A stretch of 64,000 nucleotides of DNA from Nanosynbacter sp963548005 (GTDB taxonomy: Bacteria; Patescibacteriota; Saccharimonadia; Saccharimonadales; Saccharimonadaceae), in contig CAUUSW010000004.1 of the NCBI GenBank assembly GCA_963548005.1, positions 31,583-95,582 on the forward strand, written 5' to 3'. A program made the translations under genes and the position numbers. A model generated the notes under the pieces. That model had not been told where the DNA came from. It worked only from the letters and a program-made list of their open reading frames with translations, and did no database searches. Below, piece by piece: positions 34,110-43,747 of the stretch (positions are counted from its first letter, which is position 1; every line of letters starts with the position of its first letter).

Positions 34110-35180
34110 ATGACAAAAATCTCTCTCGACCTCGAGGCGTTGAAGGCGGAGCGGGCAGCGCTGGGTGATTTTTTAGCGCGTCCCGACGCGTATGGCTCGC
34201 CGGATTTCACGAGTAAAAATAAGCGGTTTTCGGAGCTAGAGACGCTCATTACCAAGGGCGAAGAGCGAGCGACGTTGGAGCAAAATCTACGTGACGCCAA
34301 AGAATTAGCGAATGACGGCGGCGAATTGGCAGAATTAGCGAAAGCTGAAATTACTGAAACAGAAGCGCGCCTGTCAGAACTAGAAGAAGAATTATTTATC
34401 CTATTGACGCCTAAAGACCCGAACGACGAGAAAAACATCATCATAGAAATCCGTGCTGGCGCCGGTGGTGACGAAGCGTCGCTGTTCGCGGCGGAATTAT
34501 ACCGCATGTATTTACGCTGGTGCGAAGCCAATGGCTATAAAACCGAGCTTATCAGCGAATCCGCTAACGACTCAGGCGGTTATAAAGAAGTTATTTTCAT
34601 GGTCAAAGGCGACGCGCCATACGCCAAATTGAAATTTGAAGGCGGCGTCCACCGTGTCCAGCGCGTGCCGGTCACCGAAAGCCAAGGCCGCGTCCACACC
34701 TCCACCGTCACCGTAGCGGTGCTACCAGAGGCCGAGGAAGCCGACGTTGAAATTAATCCAAGCGACCTACGCGTTGACATCTACCGCTCCAGCGGCAATG
34801 GCGGCCAAAGCGTCAACACCACCGACTCGGCGGTACGCATCACCCACCTGCCGACCGGCATCATCGTCACCAACCAAGACGAGAAGTCGCAGATCAAGAA
34901 CCGCGAAAAAGCCATGAGCGTGCTGCGTTCGCGCTTGCTGCAGATGAAAATTGATGAGGAAAATGCTAAATTAAGCGCTGAACGGCGTTCGCTAGTCGGC
35001 ACTGGCGACCGCTCCGAAAAAATCCGCACCTACAACTTCCCGCAAGACCGCATCACCGACCACCGCATTCACTACAGCCGCAGCAATATCCCCGCAGCAA
35101 TGAACGGGGATATTGACGATTTGATTGAGCAATTACAGCGGTATGAGCGGGAGTTGAAGGCGAAGAACGCGGAAGTTTAA
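34110..35180 (+). CDS. prfA: Peptide chain release factor 1
   Basis: RF1 ends translation at UAA and UAG. The 356-residue protein has the RF1 core with RAGAGGDEASLFAAELYRMY and the catalytic GGQ in SSGNGGQSVNTTDSAVRITH; most RF1s read GAGGQHVN here, so the context is slightly altered. The Gln is the target of PrmC, whose gene follows at 36371. The window uses TGA as a stop in many genes, so a normal code with RF2 elsewhere is implied. It has no visible leader. Confidence 0.97.
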   Translation: MTKISLDLEALKAERAALGDFLARPDAYGSPDFTSKNKRFSELETLITKGEERATLEQNLRDAKELANDGGELAELAKAEITETEARLSELEEELFILLTPKDPNDEKNIIIEIRAGAGGDEASLFAAELYRMYLRWCEANGYKTELISESANDSGGYKEVIFMVKGDAPYAKLKFEGGVHRVQRVPVTESQGRVHTSTVTVAVLPEAEEADVEINPSDLRVDIYRSSGNGGQSVNTTDSAVRITHLPTGIIVTNQDEKSQIKNREKAMSVLRSRLLQMKIDEENAKLSAERRSLVGTGDRSEKIRTYNFPQDRITDHRIHYSRSNIPAAMNGDIDDLIEQLQRYERELKAKNAEV

Positions 35181-35189
35181 TAAGAAACC

Positions 35190-36299
35190 CTATTCTGCAA
35201 AACCGCGCTTGATGTCATCATATCGTTTATGAAACTCTCCCAGCCCAATACTACGTATGGAGTCGGGTACCACGGCGACAACTGCACCACCACCTTGAAG
35301 AGCTACGTCCACATCTTTCATTAGGATATCGGTGATTCTTCTAGTTGTCAACCTCTTTGACCCTTCTTCTCTGCGAATTAACCCGATTTTTTGCAAATGT
35401 CGATCTTGAAAATACTCCCTCTTAGCTTGTTTATTAATAAGTAGTTTAACCTCATCTGGGTCTATCGTCTCATAACATGACAGCCCCAGCTGATTAGCTG
35501 CTTGCTTCATCGCATCTACTCTATTATTATCTTTCACTATTTGCACCGAGGTCCAGGGGTGAGATAAAAATAATGATACTGACGACTCACTCGTAGACGT
35601 AGCGTCTATACGCCTATTAAATACATGATGCGACCACCCATCCTCTTCTGCCACCCCACGGACACACTCTTCTCCTGGATCATGGCGATACCCCTTTAGA
35701 TAGGCCCCTAAGGACGCTGCAGCCAAAGTATCAGCTGCAGCCAAAGTATAAATTACACCTTCTTTTACTTCTTCAATATTAAAGTGCATACCACATGCAT
35801 ACGCAAGAGCACCCAAAGCATGAGCTATAATAGCCTGCTTACAGAATCTTTCTCTGGAAACTAACCCCCCCAGCCCGTACAATGAATTTTTCTTATGTAG
35901 GTCAAGTTTTCCGTCTATTCTATCCTTAACGTAACACAATTCATTCTGTAACGTAATATCAGAATTGCGGCAATAGTCGATCCCTACGACCATATTGAAT
36001 TTCTTACCACCATCATCGTTTTCCACATGTCCTAGTTCCTTGCTCTTCAAGTATAAGCGATTTTTCGCACCAGTGATAGTCAGCGATAAATCACCCCAGC
36101 GATCTTCCGGTATTTCAGCATACCTAAGATATTTTTTTAGGCTTTCTTCAGAAACGTCAACAACTTCACCAGGCAGCAGCTTGGCAACCAACTTGTGATC
36201 AAACTGGATCGTTGGAAAATCATGGTCAATACTCACCAAGCCTTCACAAGAAGGAAAATCTACTCCCAATTTTTTCACACGCTTACTCATATACCTCAA
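35190..36299 (-). CDS. Unknown protein (369 residues)
   Basis: I recognise no family with confidence. The N-terminal 200 residues include SLTITGAKNRLYLKSKEL and VVGIDYCRNSDITL, followed by a helix-rich stretch AIIAHALGALAYACGMHF, a repetitive AAADTLAAASLGAYLKGY, and HHVFNRRIDATSTSESSVSLF. The C-terminal quarter is charged and ends with VVPDSIRSIGLGEFHKRY. No membrane helix or signal is evident. It is transcribed against prfA and prmC, with the prfA stop only nine bases away. Two ATGs (36299 and 36290) both have ribosome sites. Confidence 0.7.
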   Translation of the reverse strand: MRYMSKRVKKLGVDFPSCEGLVSIDHDFPTIQFDHKLVAKLLPGEVVDVSEESLKKYLRYAEIPEDRWGDLSLTITGAKNRLYLKSKELGHVENDDGGKKFNMVVGIDYCRNSDITLQNELCYVKDRIDGKLDLHKKNSLYGLGGLVSRERFCKQAIIAHALGALAYACGMHFNIEEVKEGVIYTLAAADTLAAASLGAYLKGYRHDPGEECVRGVAEEDGWSHHVFNRRIDATSTSESSVSLFLSHPWTSVQIVKDNNRVDAMKQAANQLGLSCYETIDPDEVKLLINKQAKREYFQDRHLQKIGLIRREEGSKRLTTRRITDILMKDVDVALQGGGAVVAVVPDSIRSIGLGEFHKRYDDIKRGFAE

Positions 36300-36354
36300 T
36301 CCTTTCCGTGCTCTCTAATAACCACGCTAGCTATGAAATTCCTCTTCAATGGTG

Positions 36355-36360
36355 TACAAT
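36355..36360 (+). promoter_or_regulatory. -10 box directly before prmC
   Basis: TACAAT ends ten bases before the prmC GTG. Any leader would be about four bases, and no ribosome site fits. Confidence 0.4.
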
Positions 36361-36370
36361 TTAGCATATA

Positions 36371-37207
36371 GTGCAAGAAAAGTCAACAATAGCAACCTGG
36401 CTAAAGAATGCCGCTAAACAGTTAAAAGCTATCGGTATCACATCGGCGCGGTTGGATGCCGAGCTGATATTGGCTAACACTCTGCGGAAGAACCGAACGT
36501 ACCTTCATGCGCACCTGGATGAGGAGATTGACCCGCGGCGGGTTGATATCGCCGATGCCAGGCTGAGCTTGCGCCTTGACCGAGTACCGCTGGCGTATAT
36601 TTTGGGCTGTAAGGAATTTTACGGACGGAAATTTACCGTTTCGCCGGCCGTCTTGGTGCCGCGGCCGGAGTCGGAGGAGATGATTACCCTGTTCTTGGCG
36701 CTGACAGCCGGTGAGATCGCGCCAAAGACGCTAATTGATATCGGTACCGGTTCGGGCTGCCTCGGCATTACAGCAGCGCTAGAGCGGCCGTCCCTGCGGG
36801 TTATTCTATCTGACATTAGTCCGCGAGCCTTAAAAGTTGCCGAGAAAAACGCGGGCAATTTGCAGGCTCGGGTGACACTGCAGCAACAGTCACTCCTTTC
36901 TGGGCAGATTGAGCCGGTGGATTATATCTTTGCTAATCTGCCGTATGTTGACCAGTCCTGGGAGACTTCGCCAGAGCTGCGCCATGAACCAGCTGAGGCC
37001 CTGTTTGCAGCAGATAACGGACTGAGGTTGATCGAGACACTGATTGAGCAAGCGCCGCGCCACATAACAGCGGGCGGTCTGCTCTTTCTAGAGGCCGACC
37101 CGCAACAGCACCAGGCAATTCTCCATCAAGCAAGACAGCACGGCCTTCACGAGGTAGAGACGCGCGGCTTTATCATCGTCCTACGCTTTGTAAGCACCAA
37201 GCGTTAG
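36371..37207 (+). CDS. prmC: Peptide chain release factor N5-glutamine methyltransferase
   Basis: PrmC methylates the GGQ glutamine of release factors using SAM. The 278-residue protein has the N-terminal helical domain (ARLDAELILANTL), the SAM loop IDIGTGSGCLGI and the substrate motif NLPYV, where the family usually has NPPYV. The start is a GTG. Its 3' end overlaps the 3' end of the converging HtrA gene by 27 bases. The proximity to prfA, with one opposite gene in between, fits their partnership. Confidence 0.92.
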   Translation: MQEKSTIATWLKNAAKQLKAIGITSARLDAELILANTLRKNRTYLHAHLDEEIDPRRVDIADARLSLRLDRVPLAYILGCKEFYGRKFTVSPAVLVPRPESEEMITLFLALTAGEIAPKTLIDIGTGSGCLGITAALERPSLRVILSDISPRALKVAEKNAGNLQARVTLQQQSLLSGQIEPVDYIFANLPYVDQSWETSPELRHEPAEALFAADNGLRLIETLIEQAPRHITAGGLLFLEADPQQHQAILHQARQHGLHEVETRGFIIVLRFVSTKR

Positions 37208-38338
37208 CTTGACCTTCTGTTCCTTGCCGTCGCGCAGGATAGTCAGTTCTACTGTCTCGCCCGGCAAGAACTCAGAGATAAGGCTGCCGAGGCCGCCCTG
37301 CTCGCCGATCAGCTTGTCATTCACCTTGGTAATGACGTCGCCGTCCTTGATGCCTGCTTTATCTGCCGGCCCGCCAGCGACGACCGCCGATTTGTCGCGT
37401 GAACCACCGACATAGGCGCCGCTTTTGGCGGATAGTTTATACTCGGCACGCACTTCAGGCGTGATAGCGATATATCGCACGCCGATATACGATTTCTGAA
37501 TTTTTCCAGATGCCAACACGCTGCGGACTAGCCCCTTGGCAGCACCGATCGGAATCGCAAAACCTACGCTTTGTGCATCCGAGACAATCGCTGTGTTGAT
37601 GCCGATAACCTGGCCCGACATGTTGAGGAGTGGCCCACCAGAATTGCCCGGGTTGATCGCGGCATCGGTCTGGAGCAAATCAGTCAAGCTCTCGGCTTCG
37701 CCGCTCCGCTCGCTAGTGGACGCCTGAACCGGCCGACCCTTGCCCGAGATGATACCCATCGTCACAGTATTTTGGTAACGACCCAATGAATTGCCGATTG
37801 CAATCACTTTCTGACCGACACGAACGGTACCTGAGTCACCCAGGGTGGCCGCTGGCAGATCATTAACGCCGTTAATCTTGAGAAATGCCACGTCGTTGAG
37901 TGGGTCGGCTCCAACAAACTTAACATCGGTATATTGCGTGCCGTCGCTGCTCACAATTTCAACACGATCAGCGTCCTTAACAACATGCTTATTTGTCAAA
38001 ATATAACCGTCCTTACTAATGATAATGCCCGTACCAGCACCCTGCCGCACGTCGCTATACGAAAAGGACCGACCGTTTTTGGTTGTAACAATTGAGACTA
38101 CGCTTTTAGAAACGCGCTGCACCACCTCGCTAACATCGGCTTCGTCTCGCGATATAACCCGGTTGCCATCAGCCACCGGCTGTGGAGATTGCTTCGTCAA
38201 CTGAAGCGTTAACCACGACCCAAATGCCGCTGAACCAAACGCCAGCCATATGCCCGCAATGATACATATACTTATCAGCGCAATCTTCTTGCGGCGGTTC
38301 GGTTTTGGCTGGTTGGTTAGATTCGCTTCTTGCTCCAT
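37181..38338 (-). CDS. htrA: HtrA/DegP-like serine protease with PDZ domain
   Basis: The 385-residue protein has one N-terminal membrane anchor (about 17-42), a trypsin-like domain with His118 (TNKHVV), Asp149 (LNDVAF) and Ser233 (NPGNSGGP), then one PDZ domain (about 285-380, AGIKDGDVITKVNDKLIG). It should act outside the membrane as a quality-control protease and chaperone. It follows the multi-helix protein and the LCP gene on the same strand, a small envelope gene cluster. Confidence 0.95.
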   Translation of the reverse strand: MEQEANLTNQPKPNRRKKIALISICIIAGIWLAFGSAAFGSWLTLQLTKQSPQPVADGNRVISRDEADVSEVVQRVSKSVVSIVTTKNGRSFSYSDVRQGAGTGIIISKDGYILTNKHVVKDADRVEIVSSDGTQYTDVKFVGADPLNDVAFLKINGVNDLPAATLGDSGTVRVGQKVIAIGNSLGRYQNTVTMGIISGKGRPVQASTSERSGEAESLTDLLQTDAAINPGNSGGPLLNMSGQVIGINTAIVSDAQSVGFAIPIGAAKGLVRSVLASGKIQKSYIGVRYIAITPEVRAEYKLSAKSGAYVGGSRDKSAVVAGGPADKAGIKDGDVITKVNDKLIGEQGGLGSLISEFLPGETVELTILRDGKEQKVKLTLGAYKA

Positions 38339-38360
38339 AGGTTTACTCCAATTTTATAAT

Positions 38361-39140
38361 TTATAGTGTCACCGAGTTAAAGAATAGTAAGATAGTCAGG
38401 ATGAGTGCCGACGCCAAGATAGCTGGGCCAGCAACTTCAGCAATAACGATCATTTTATGCTTATGCCAAGAAGTATAAACACGCTCAGCTACGAATGACA
38501 GCAGTATAAAGATAATCGTCGCCTGTGGTAGTTGCAGCGCGTTTACCCCAAGCAGCGCATAGCCAAACGTCCAGTAATGCGCCAGCCAGCCAATCTCCGC
38601 AAACACCAGCCCCCAGGCTAGACTGAGTACGGTAATCTGCTCCTCACGAAACGTCGATAGAAAATGCCGAGCCGTACCATAGCCAATAATTAGCGCACCC
38701 AACACGACCACCGCGGCCGGCCATTCATGTGACACTGCAAACAGCGCTGCCGTACCGATAAACACCGCGAGTCCCGCCTGCAGCGTCATCTGCCAGCGCT
38801 TTGACAGCGGCTTAATGGCGACAAGCCACGCTGCATAAAATACCGCCAGTGCGATTCGTAGCTCCAACGTCGCCTGCGGTGCGTACATCAGCGCCACCAC
38901 ACCGAGACCAACCACTACGTCAACCAGACTTCCTTGAATATTCGTTAGCCAGAACTTAGGGCGCACCGACAATGTCCGCCACTTACTTAAGAGTACCAGC
39001 ACAATTGCCGCCAACGGATAATGAATCTCCTGCGACATCCAGAACAAGACCGCCACCATCCCTAGATTGAGCGCGTAATAAGCGATATTACTGAGAAGCG
39101 ACCGTCGCCTGGCTGTTTTTTTCAGAAACTCCATTGCCAC
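38361..39140 (-). CDS. Unknown multi-pass membrane protein (259 residues)
   Basis: The protein is almost entirely hydrophobic, with seven to eight predicted transmembrane helices and a short basic start (EFLKKTARRRSLLSN). I find no catalytic motif. It lies 14 bases downstream of the LCP gene and 22 bases upstream of HtrA, so it is probably part of an envelope-related transcript. A role as a membrane-domain partner or transporter is possible but unsupported. Confidence 0.75.
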   Translation of the reverse strand: MAMEFLKKTARRRSLLSNIAYYALNLGMVAVLFWMSQEIHYPLAAIVLVLLSKWRTLSVRPKFWLTNIQGSLVDVVVGLGVVALMYAPQATLELRIALAVFYAAWLVAIKPLSKRWQMTLQAGLAVFIGTAALFAVSHEWPAAVVVLGALIIGYGTARHFLSTFREEQITVLSLAWGLVFAEIGWLAHYWTFGYALLGVNALQLPQATIIFILLSFVAERVYTSWHKHKMIVIAEVAGPAILASALILTILLFFNSVTL

Positions 39141-39154
39141 CCTATTATACCAAA

Positions 39155-40828
39155 TTACGGCCCGATTATCACCACGAAGTCAGCTTCAGCTGACAGGTTA
39201 AATGGCGGTTTACCTTCGGTTAATGTTACACCATACAGTTCTTTAATCTTGTTGGCAGAAGCCTGCTTAGACTTGCCTGACTCCAGCTGATAAACCTTAT
39301 ACTTTTCGGTAATTTTCTGTGGTGAATTGCCGACGCTCACCACGTTGAGCGATGCCGCCTTTAGGCGATCAGCTTCGGATTTGGCGGCTCCGACCACGCC
39401 ACTGCCATTGAGCACCAGGACGCGCGCCTTTTCCTTAGCGAGTGCATCACCGTATATTTCCACCTTGATAAATGATCGAATTTGCGAATAATCAAACTGG
39501 CCAGTCGTTGGCACGACCACGCTGGCGCCACCAACACTACTCGTACCGAGCAAGACATTATCTTTTTCAATAAAGCTGAGACGGTGAATGTCAGAATCTT
39601 TTATCTTGGAGGCAACATCCATCACCGTACGAACTTCCTTGGCGTCAACGTTAGTGCGTAAGTTCTTACCCATGGCGTCCATCAGCGCCGTCACTTTGCC
39701 AAGATCAGTTAGCGTGCCTGTCGAGGCCGCCTTGTTCTTGAGCGCCATCAGCACCAACTGTTGGTTTTTCTCGCGGTCAAAGTTCGACTTATCCAGCCCA
39801 TACGAACCGCCCAGTGCACCACGCGCTCGCGAGAAATACAGTGCCTTGTCACCGTCCATCTCATTTGGCCCATTCTTGAAATGAATGTAATGCCCCGTCG
39901 GACAGCGTCGTTTCCGCTGCTCTGCTGACAGACCCTTCTCCCGACACATCCAGTCAACACTTGGGTCAAACACACCGCGCGGATCATCGCTCTGTACATT
40001 CACGGTCACACCACCAACCGCGTTGACCGCATCCTTGATCACCTGAGCGTTAACATGCGCCACGTACTGTAGATCCATGCCGAAAATCTTGCCGACGAAC
40101 TCACGGGTGGCATCCATCCGCTTCCGCTCAGACTGCTCATCATTACCCTTGGCAACGCAGTCAAAATATTCATTGATCTTACCGGCACGACCAGAATTAC
40201 AAACTCGCCCAAACTGCACGTATAGGTCGCGCGGAATACTAAACATATAGGCATCGTGCTTCTTTTGATCAACACTCAGCACCATCATTGAGTCAGTCAA
40301 TGTCGCGCCCGGGTGCTCCGGGTCGTCATCCGTCGTACCGAGAATCAGCATGTTACTTCGCCCGTGTGCATCCACTTTCAGCGGCTGATTCTGAAACAAG
40401 TCAATCAGATTCCCGCTACCAAACACTCGCCCCGCATTGACCCACGCCTTGTACAGCAAAAATCCACCCACCAGAATTATCAGCGCCACGATCACCAGGA
40501 TAATAATCTTTAGCTTGCGACGTTTTTTATGCGATTTCTTGCGCTTTTCGCGAGGTGTTTCGGGCTTTTGGAGGTCAAGATCTTTGAGCGAATCGCTGAT
40601 ATCTTCGTCAATATCAGCAGTTGACGAAGTCGCAAGGCACACCCGATCAGCTTGTGACAGTGACTGGCGCGGTAATTGGACCGGCTGCTGCCCAAGTGTC
40701 TGCGGGGTAGACTGCTCCGCCCGACGAGGATGAGCGGCTACCTGCTCTGGCGATACACCACCCAAACGAGACCGCTGAACCCTTCGCGGTACAAATCCAT
40801 CGACCGAATTCCTATTTGAAATTTTCAC
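39155..40828 (-). CDS. LytR-CpsA-Psr family glycopolymer transferase with LytR_C domain
   Basis: LCP proteins transfer undecaprenyl-linked glycopolymers such as teichoic acids or capsule onto peptidoglycan. The 557-residue protein has a long cytoplasmic N-terminus (about 1-105), one membrane helix (about 108-128) and an LCP core with TDSMMVLSVDQKKHDAYMFS and PRDLYV. ALYFSRARGALGG near 330 holds the conserved arginines. The C-terminal LytR_C-like domain begins ARVLVLNGSGVVGAAK. The start is a GTG directly behind TGCTATAAT; AAGGAG lies between them but would be part of the promoter if transcription starts at the usual distance. It diverges from lepB. Confidence 0.9.
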   Translation of the reverse strand: MKISNRNSVDGFVPRRVQRSRLGGVSPEQVAAHPRRAEQSTPQTLGQQPVQLPRQSLSQADRVCLATSSTADIDEDISDSLKDLDLQKPETPREKRKKSHKKRRKLKIIILVIVALIILVGGFLLYKAWVNAGRVFGSGNLIDLFQNQPLKVDAHGRSNMLILGTTDDDPEHPGATLTDSMMVLSVDQKKHDAYMFSIPRDLYVQFGRVCNSGRAGKINEYFDCVAKGNDEQSERKRMDATREFVGKIFGMDLQYVAHVNAQVIKDAVNAVGGVTVNVQSDDPRGVFDPSVDWMCREKGLSAEQRKRRCPTGHYIHFKNGPNEMDGDKALYFSRARGALGGSYGLDKSNFDREKNQQLVLMALKNKAASTGTLTDLGKVTALMDAMGKNLRTNVDAKEVRTVMDVASKIKDSDIHRLSFIEKDNVLLGTSSVGGASVVVPTTGQFDYSQIRSFIKVEIYGDALAKEKARVLVLNGSGVVGAAKSEADRLKAASLNVVSVGNSPQKITEKYKVYQLESGKSKQASANKIKELYGVTLTEGKPPFNLSAEADFVVIIGP

Positions 40829-40836
40829 TGCTCCTT

Positions 40837-40896
40837 ATTATAGCACACTTCTCTATTGATCAAGCTTTTGGTTTTCGCCGCCAAACCATGTATAAT
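40837..40896. promoter_or_regulatory. Divergent promoters of the LCP gene and lepB
   Basis: Minus strand: TGCTATAAT (40837-40842 for the hexamer), eight bases before the LCP GTG. Plus strand: TTGGTT (40868-40873), 17 bases, TATAAT (40891-40896), seven bases before the lepB ATG. Both genes look leaderless. Confidence 0.55.
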
Positions 40897-40903
40897 AAGG
40901 CGG

Positions 40904-41509
40904 ATGGATGCTCATTTTCTCGATCGACACCCGCGCCTGAGGGACAGTCTGGGGCTGATTATTTTTGTGGTCGGAGTGATCATCGGGACAATCTTGATCA
41001 ATACCTTTGTCTTTCGTAGTTTTGGCGTGCAGGGGCCGAGTATGGAAAACACCATGCACACCAATGACCGCCTGATCGTCGACCGACTATCAGTCACGAT
41101 CAAACAGCTGCAAAATAAACAGTACATCCCCCAGCGCGGCCAAATTATTGTCTTTAAGAATCCTAATTACAATCCGACCCTAGGTCACGATGAATATATC
41201 GTCAAACGGGTAATTGCTTTCGCGGGTGAGCGCGTCACCGTCAAAAACGGCGTTGTCACCGTTTATAACAGCGAACATCCGAACGGCTTTAACCCCGATA
41301 CAACCGTCAACAAAAACGAACCAAAGTCACCCACCTCCGGTGATGTCGACACCAAGGTGTCCGAGGGGACGGTTTTCGTGATGGGCGATAATCGCGAGGG
41401 TAATTTTTCGTGTGACTCGCGTAACTGCATGGGTAATATTCCGCTGTACGACATCGTCGGGCCGGTCATCGCCCGTATTTTCCCCTTCACACAGATCAGA
41501 GGATTTTAG
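40904..41509 (+). CDS. lepB: Signal peptidase I
   Basis: LepB removes signal peptides from exported proteins. From the ATG at 40904 the protein has 201 residues: one N-terminal helix (about 14-36), catalytic Ser46 in GPSMENTMH, catalytic Lys101 in YIVKRVIAF, and the later box MGDNRE....CDSRNCMG. An upstream frame start at 40856 would lie inside the promoter region, so 40904 is preferred; the -10 box ends seven bases before it. The spacing and two-residue catalytic dyad are complete. Confidence 0.95.
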   Translation: MDAHFLDRHPRLRDSLGLIIFVVGVIIGTILINTFVFRSFGVQGPSMENTMHTNDRLIVDRLSVTIKQLQNKQYIPQRGQIIVFKNPNYNPTLGHDEYIVKRVIAFAGERVTVKNGVVTVYNSEHPNGFNPDTTVNKNEPKSPTSGDVDTKVSEGTVFVMGDNREGNFSCDSRNCMGNIPLYDIVGPVIARIFPFTQIRGF

Positions 41510-41512
41510 TAA

Positions 41513-42391
41513 TCAGCCAATCAAGTCGCGGATCCGCTCAAAATCCGCTTGGTCTTTGAAAGGGATGATAATCTGACCGGCACCGCGCTTACTGGTGCGA
41601 ACCGTGATGTCAGCACGAAGTTTTTTCGACAGGCGCGCTACCGACGAGGCGTGCGGCGAGCGGGCTGGCTTTGGAGTTGACGCGGGGCCCGACGGCTGCT
41701 GTGCCCGCTTCCAGGCAGCAATCATCTGCTCGAGCTTACGCACGCTCCAGCCCTGATCAATCGTTTGCTGCAATAAATCCTCCGCCACGTCATCTGGCAG
41801 CCCCACCAATGTTCGCGCCTGCCCTTCAGAAATCTTATTTTCAAACAACGCCGTCCGCACCACGCTCGGTAATTTCAGGAGGCGCAGCGTATTACTAATG
41901 GCGCTGACCGATTTACCACCAACGTGCTGGCCGATTTGCTCCAAGGTCATATTAAACTGGTCGCGCAGTTTCATATACGCCGTCGCCGTCTCTAGCGGAT
42001 TGAGGTCGCGTCGCTGCAGATTCTCGATCAGTGACACCTCTAACCGATGCTGATCGCTCAAACTGCGAATGATGCTCGGCATCTCTACTAATCCAGCCAG
42101 CTGCGCCGCTCGCCAGCGCCGCTCGCCAGCCACGATCATGAATTGTGCCCCACGTGGCGTCACGACGATCGGCTGTACCACGCCGTGACGACGAATCGAA
42201 TCGGCCAGTTCACGCAGCGCCTCCTCATCAAAGAACCGCCGCGGCTGATCTGGATCTGGCGTAATATCGGTAATTGGTATCTGGCGTAATTGCGACATTG
42301 TCGCATCTTGACCAGCCGTCGGGTCAAAAGCCTCGTCAAACAAATTTGTCGGTATCAGCGAATCAAATCCCCGCCCAAGTCCCTTTTTCAT
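41513..42391 (-). CDS. parB: Chromosome partitioning protein ParB
   Basis: ParB is a CTP-dependent clamp that loads at parS. The 292-residue protein starts KKGLGRGFDSLIPTN, has the ParB N-domain with ITPDPDQPRRFFDEEALRELADSI and GERRWRAAQLAG (CTP/arginine box), and an HTH with LEQIGQHVGGKSVSAISNTLRLL. The C-terminal dimerisation part is basic. It starts four bases before the parA stop (overlap). No clear parS site was seen in the window by eye. Confidence 0.95.
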   Translation of the reverse strand: MKKGLGRGFDSLIPTNLFDEAFDPTAGQDATMSQLRQIPITDITPDPDQPRRFFDEEALRELADSIRRHGVVQPIVVTPRGAQFMIVAGERRWRAAQLAGLVEMPSIIRSLSDQHRLEVSLIENLQRRDLNPLETATAYMKLRDQFNMTLEQIGQHVGGKSVSAISNTLRLLKLPSVVRTALFENKISEGQARTLVGLPDDVAEDLLQQTIDQGWSVRKLEQMIAAWKRAQQPSGPASTPKPARSPHASSVARLSKKLRADITVRTSKRGAGQIIIPFKDQADFERIRDLIG

Positions 42392-43152
42392 CCTTCAATC
42401 CTCTCGATAATTTCTTTGGTCAGTGCGTGGTAGGCTCGCGAGCCCTTTGAGAAACGATCATACACGCCAACTGGTACGCCATGGCTTGGCGCCTCGGCAA
42501 GGCGAATGTTACGCGGAATCGTCGTCTTGAAAATCGTATCAGCAAAATGCTTTTTAATTTCATCGTACACCTGACTCGACAGAGTTGTCCGCGAATCAAC
42601 CATGGTGGTCACCACGCCGAGCAAGCGCAGATGCGGATTGAGCCCCTTGCGGACCAACTTCATCGTCTCCATCAGCTGCCCCAGCCCCTCGAGCGCATAA
42701 AACTCTGCCTGCACTGGCAGCAAGACATACTGTGCTGCGATCAGCCCATTCACGGTCAGCAGACTCAGACTCGGCGGACTATCAATGATCACATAATCAT
42801 ACCCAGCGAGGCTCGCCAGCGCCTGGCGCAGCCGCACAAACCGCCCCTCAGCTTGGGCCAGTTCAACCTCGGTATTTGCTAGGTGTGGCGTGGCCGGTGC
42901 GATCGATAGATTCTTGATGTCAGTTTGAATAATTATATTATTCAAGGCCGTCTGGCCAGTCACCACCTCGGTCATCGTTATGCCCAATTCTTGCTTATCA
43001 ATGCCAAGGCCGCTGGTAGCATTTCCCTGCGGATCAAAGTCAACGATTAGCGTCCGCTTGCCGGCTTTTGCCAAAAAATACGCCACATTAATTGAAGTCG
43101 TCGTCTTGCCGACGCCACCCTTTTGATTTGTCACCGCAATAATCTTCGTCAT
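42388..43152 (-). CDS. parA: Chromosome partitioning ATPase ParA (Soj)
   Basis: The 254-residue protein has the deviant Walker A KGGVGKTTTSINVAYFLA at residues about 11-18, Walker A' DFDPQGNAT and Walker B VIIDSPPSLS. It binds DNA in the ATP form and is driven off by ParB to move the origin region. It is short with no N-terminal HTH, like chromosomal Soj. It overlaps parB by four bases. A TACAAT box and AAGGGG ribosome site lie upstream. Confidence 0.95.
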   Translation of the reverse strand: MTKIIAVTNQKGGVGKTTTSINVAYFLAKAGKRTLIVDFDPQGNATSGLGIDKQELGITMTEVVTGQTALNNIIIQTDIKNLSIAPATPHLANTEVELAQAEGRFVRLRQALASLAGYDYVIIDSPPSLSLLTVNGLIAAQYVLLPVQAEFYALEGLGQLMETMKLVRKGLNPHLRLLGVVTTMVDSRTTLSSQVYDEIKKHFADTIFKTTIPRNIRLAEAPSHGVPVGVYDRFSKGSRAYHALTKEIIERIEG

Positions 43153-43194
43153 CGATACCCCTTCTGCTTACCTCATTGTACCATAGTTTCGACC

Positions 43195-43223
43195 ATAAAA
43201 ATACCGCCCTCATCGCGGGGCGG
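43195..43223 (-). terminator. Terminator behind rplU
   Basis: On the minus strand CCGCCC and GGGCGG form a stem with an eight-base loop, followed by TATTTTTA. It separates rplU from the parA-parB pair. Confidence 0.75.
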
Positions 43224-43239
43224 CATGCTAATTCATCGG

Positions 43240-43545
43240 TTATTTGATCGAGGTAATCTCAATCTTGGTATATTTCTGGCGATGACCAGTTTCTTTGTGG
43301 ACACGTTTCTTGCTCTTGTAGCGAATGACGCGGATTTTGTCGCCTTTGACTTCCGCCTCAACAACTTTTGCCTTGACCACCGCGCCTTTTACCGTTGGCG
43401 TGCCGACCTTTGTTTTATCACCATCAATCACTAAAAGTGCGTCGAGAGTGAGTTCTTTTGTGCCTTCAGGGAGGAGATCCACCAAGAGGGACTCTTTTTC
43501 GCTGACAATGTATTGCTTGCCAGAGATTTTTACGACTGCTTTCAT
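43240..43545 (-). CDS. rplU: 50S ribosomal protein L21
   Basis: The 101-residue protein begins MKAVVKISGKQYIVSEKESLLVDLL and ends with the L21 signature KSKKRVHKETGHRQKYTKIEI. Length is typical. Its usual partner rpmA (L27) is not adjacent; downstream are a terminator and parA. Confidence 0.96.
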   Translation of the reverse strand: MKAVVKISGKQYIVSEKESLLVDLLPEGTKELTLDALLVIDGDKTKVGTPTVKGAVVKAKVVEAEVKGDKIRVIRYKSKKRVHKETGHRQKYTKIEITSIK

Positions 43546-43579
43546 TTCGTTCCTTAAAAATTAGTTTCCAATCTGTTCC

Positions 43580-43608
43580 ATTGTACCAGAGATATGGTGA
43601 TAAATCAA
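43580..43608 (-). promoter_or_regulatory. Promoter of rplU
   Basis: TTGATT (43603-43608) and TACAAT (43580-43585) are 17 bases apart on the minus strand, about 35 bases before the ATG. Confidence 0.6.
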
Positions 43609-43747
43609 TCACATTATCACATCCGTGCTGCACCATATGGTATACTCTATATTAACCGGTAGTTCTGTGTCAGTAATTCAAATATCCTACCCGTCGTAAC
43701 ACTACTGGCTTTAATGTATCCCCACCAGCAAATTCTAGCGCTACTAC

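Noticed and set aside
40856..40903. Earlier ATG for lepB adding 16 residues.
   Set aside because: It lies upstream of the -10 box, so the mRNA would not contain it; the ATG at 40904 gives a standard signal peptidase start.
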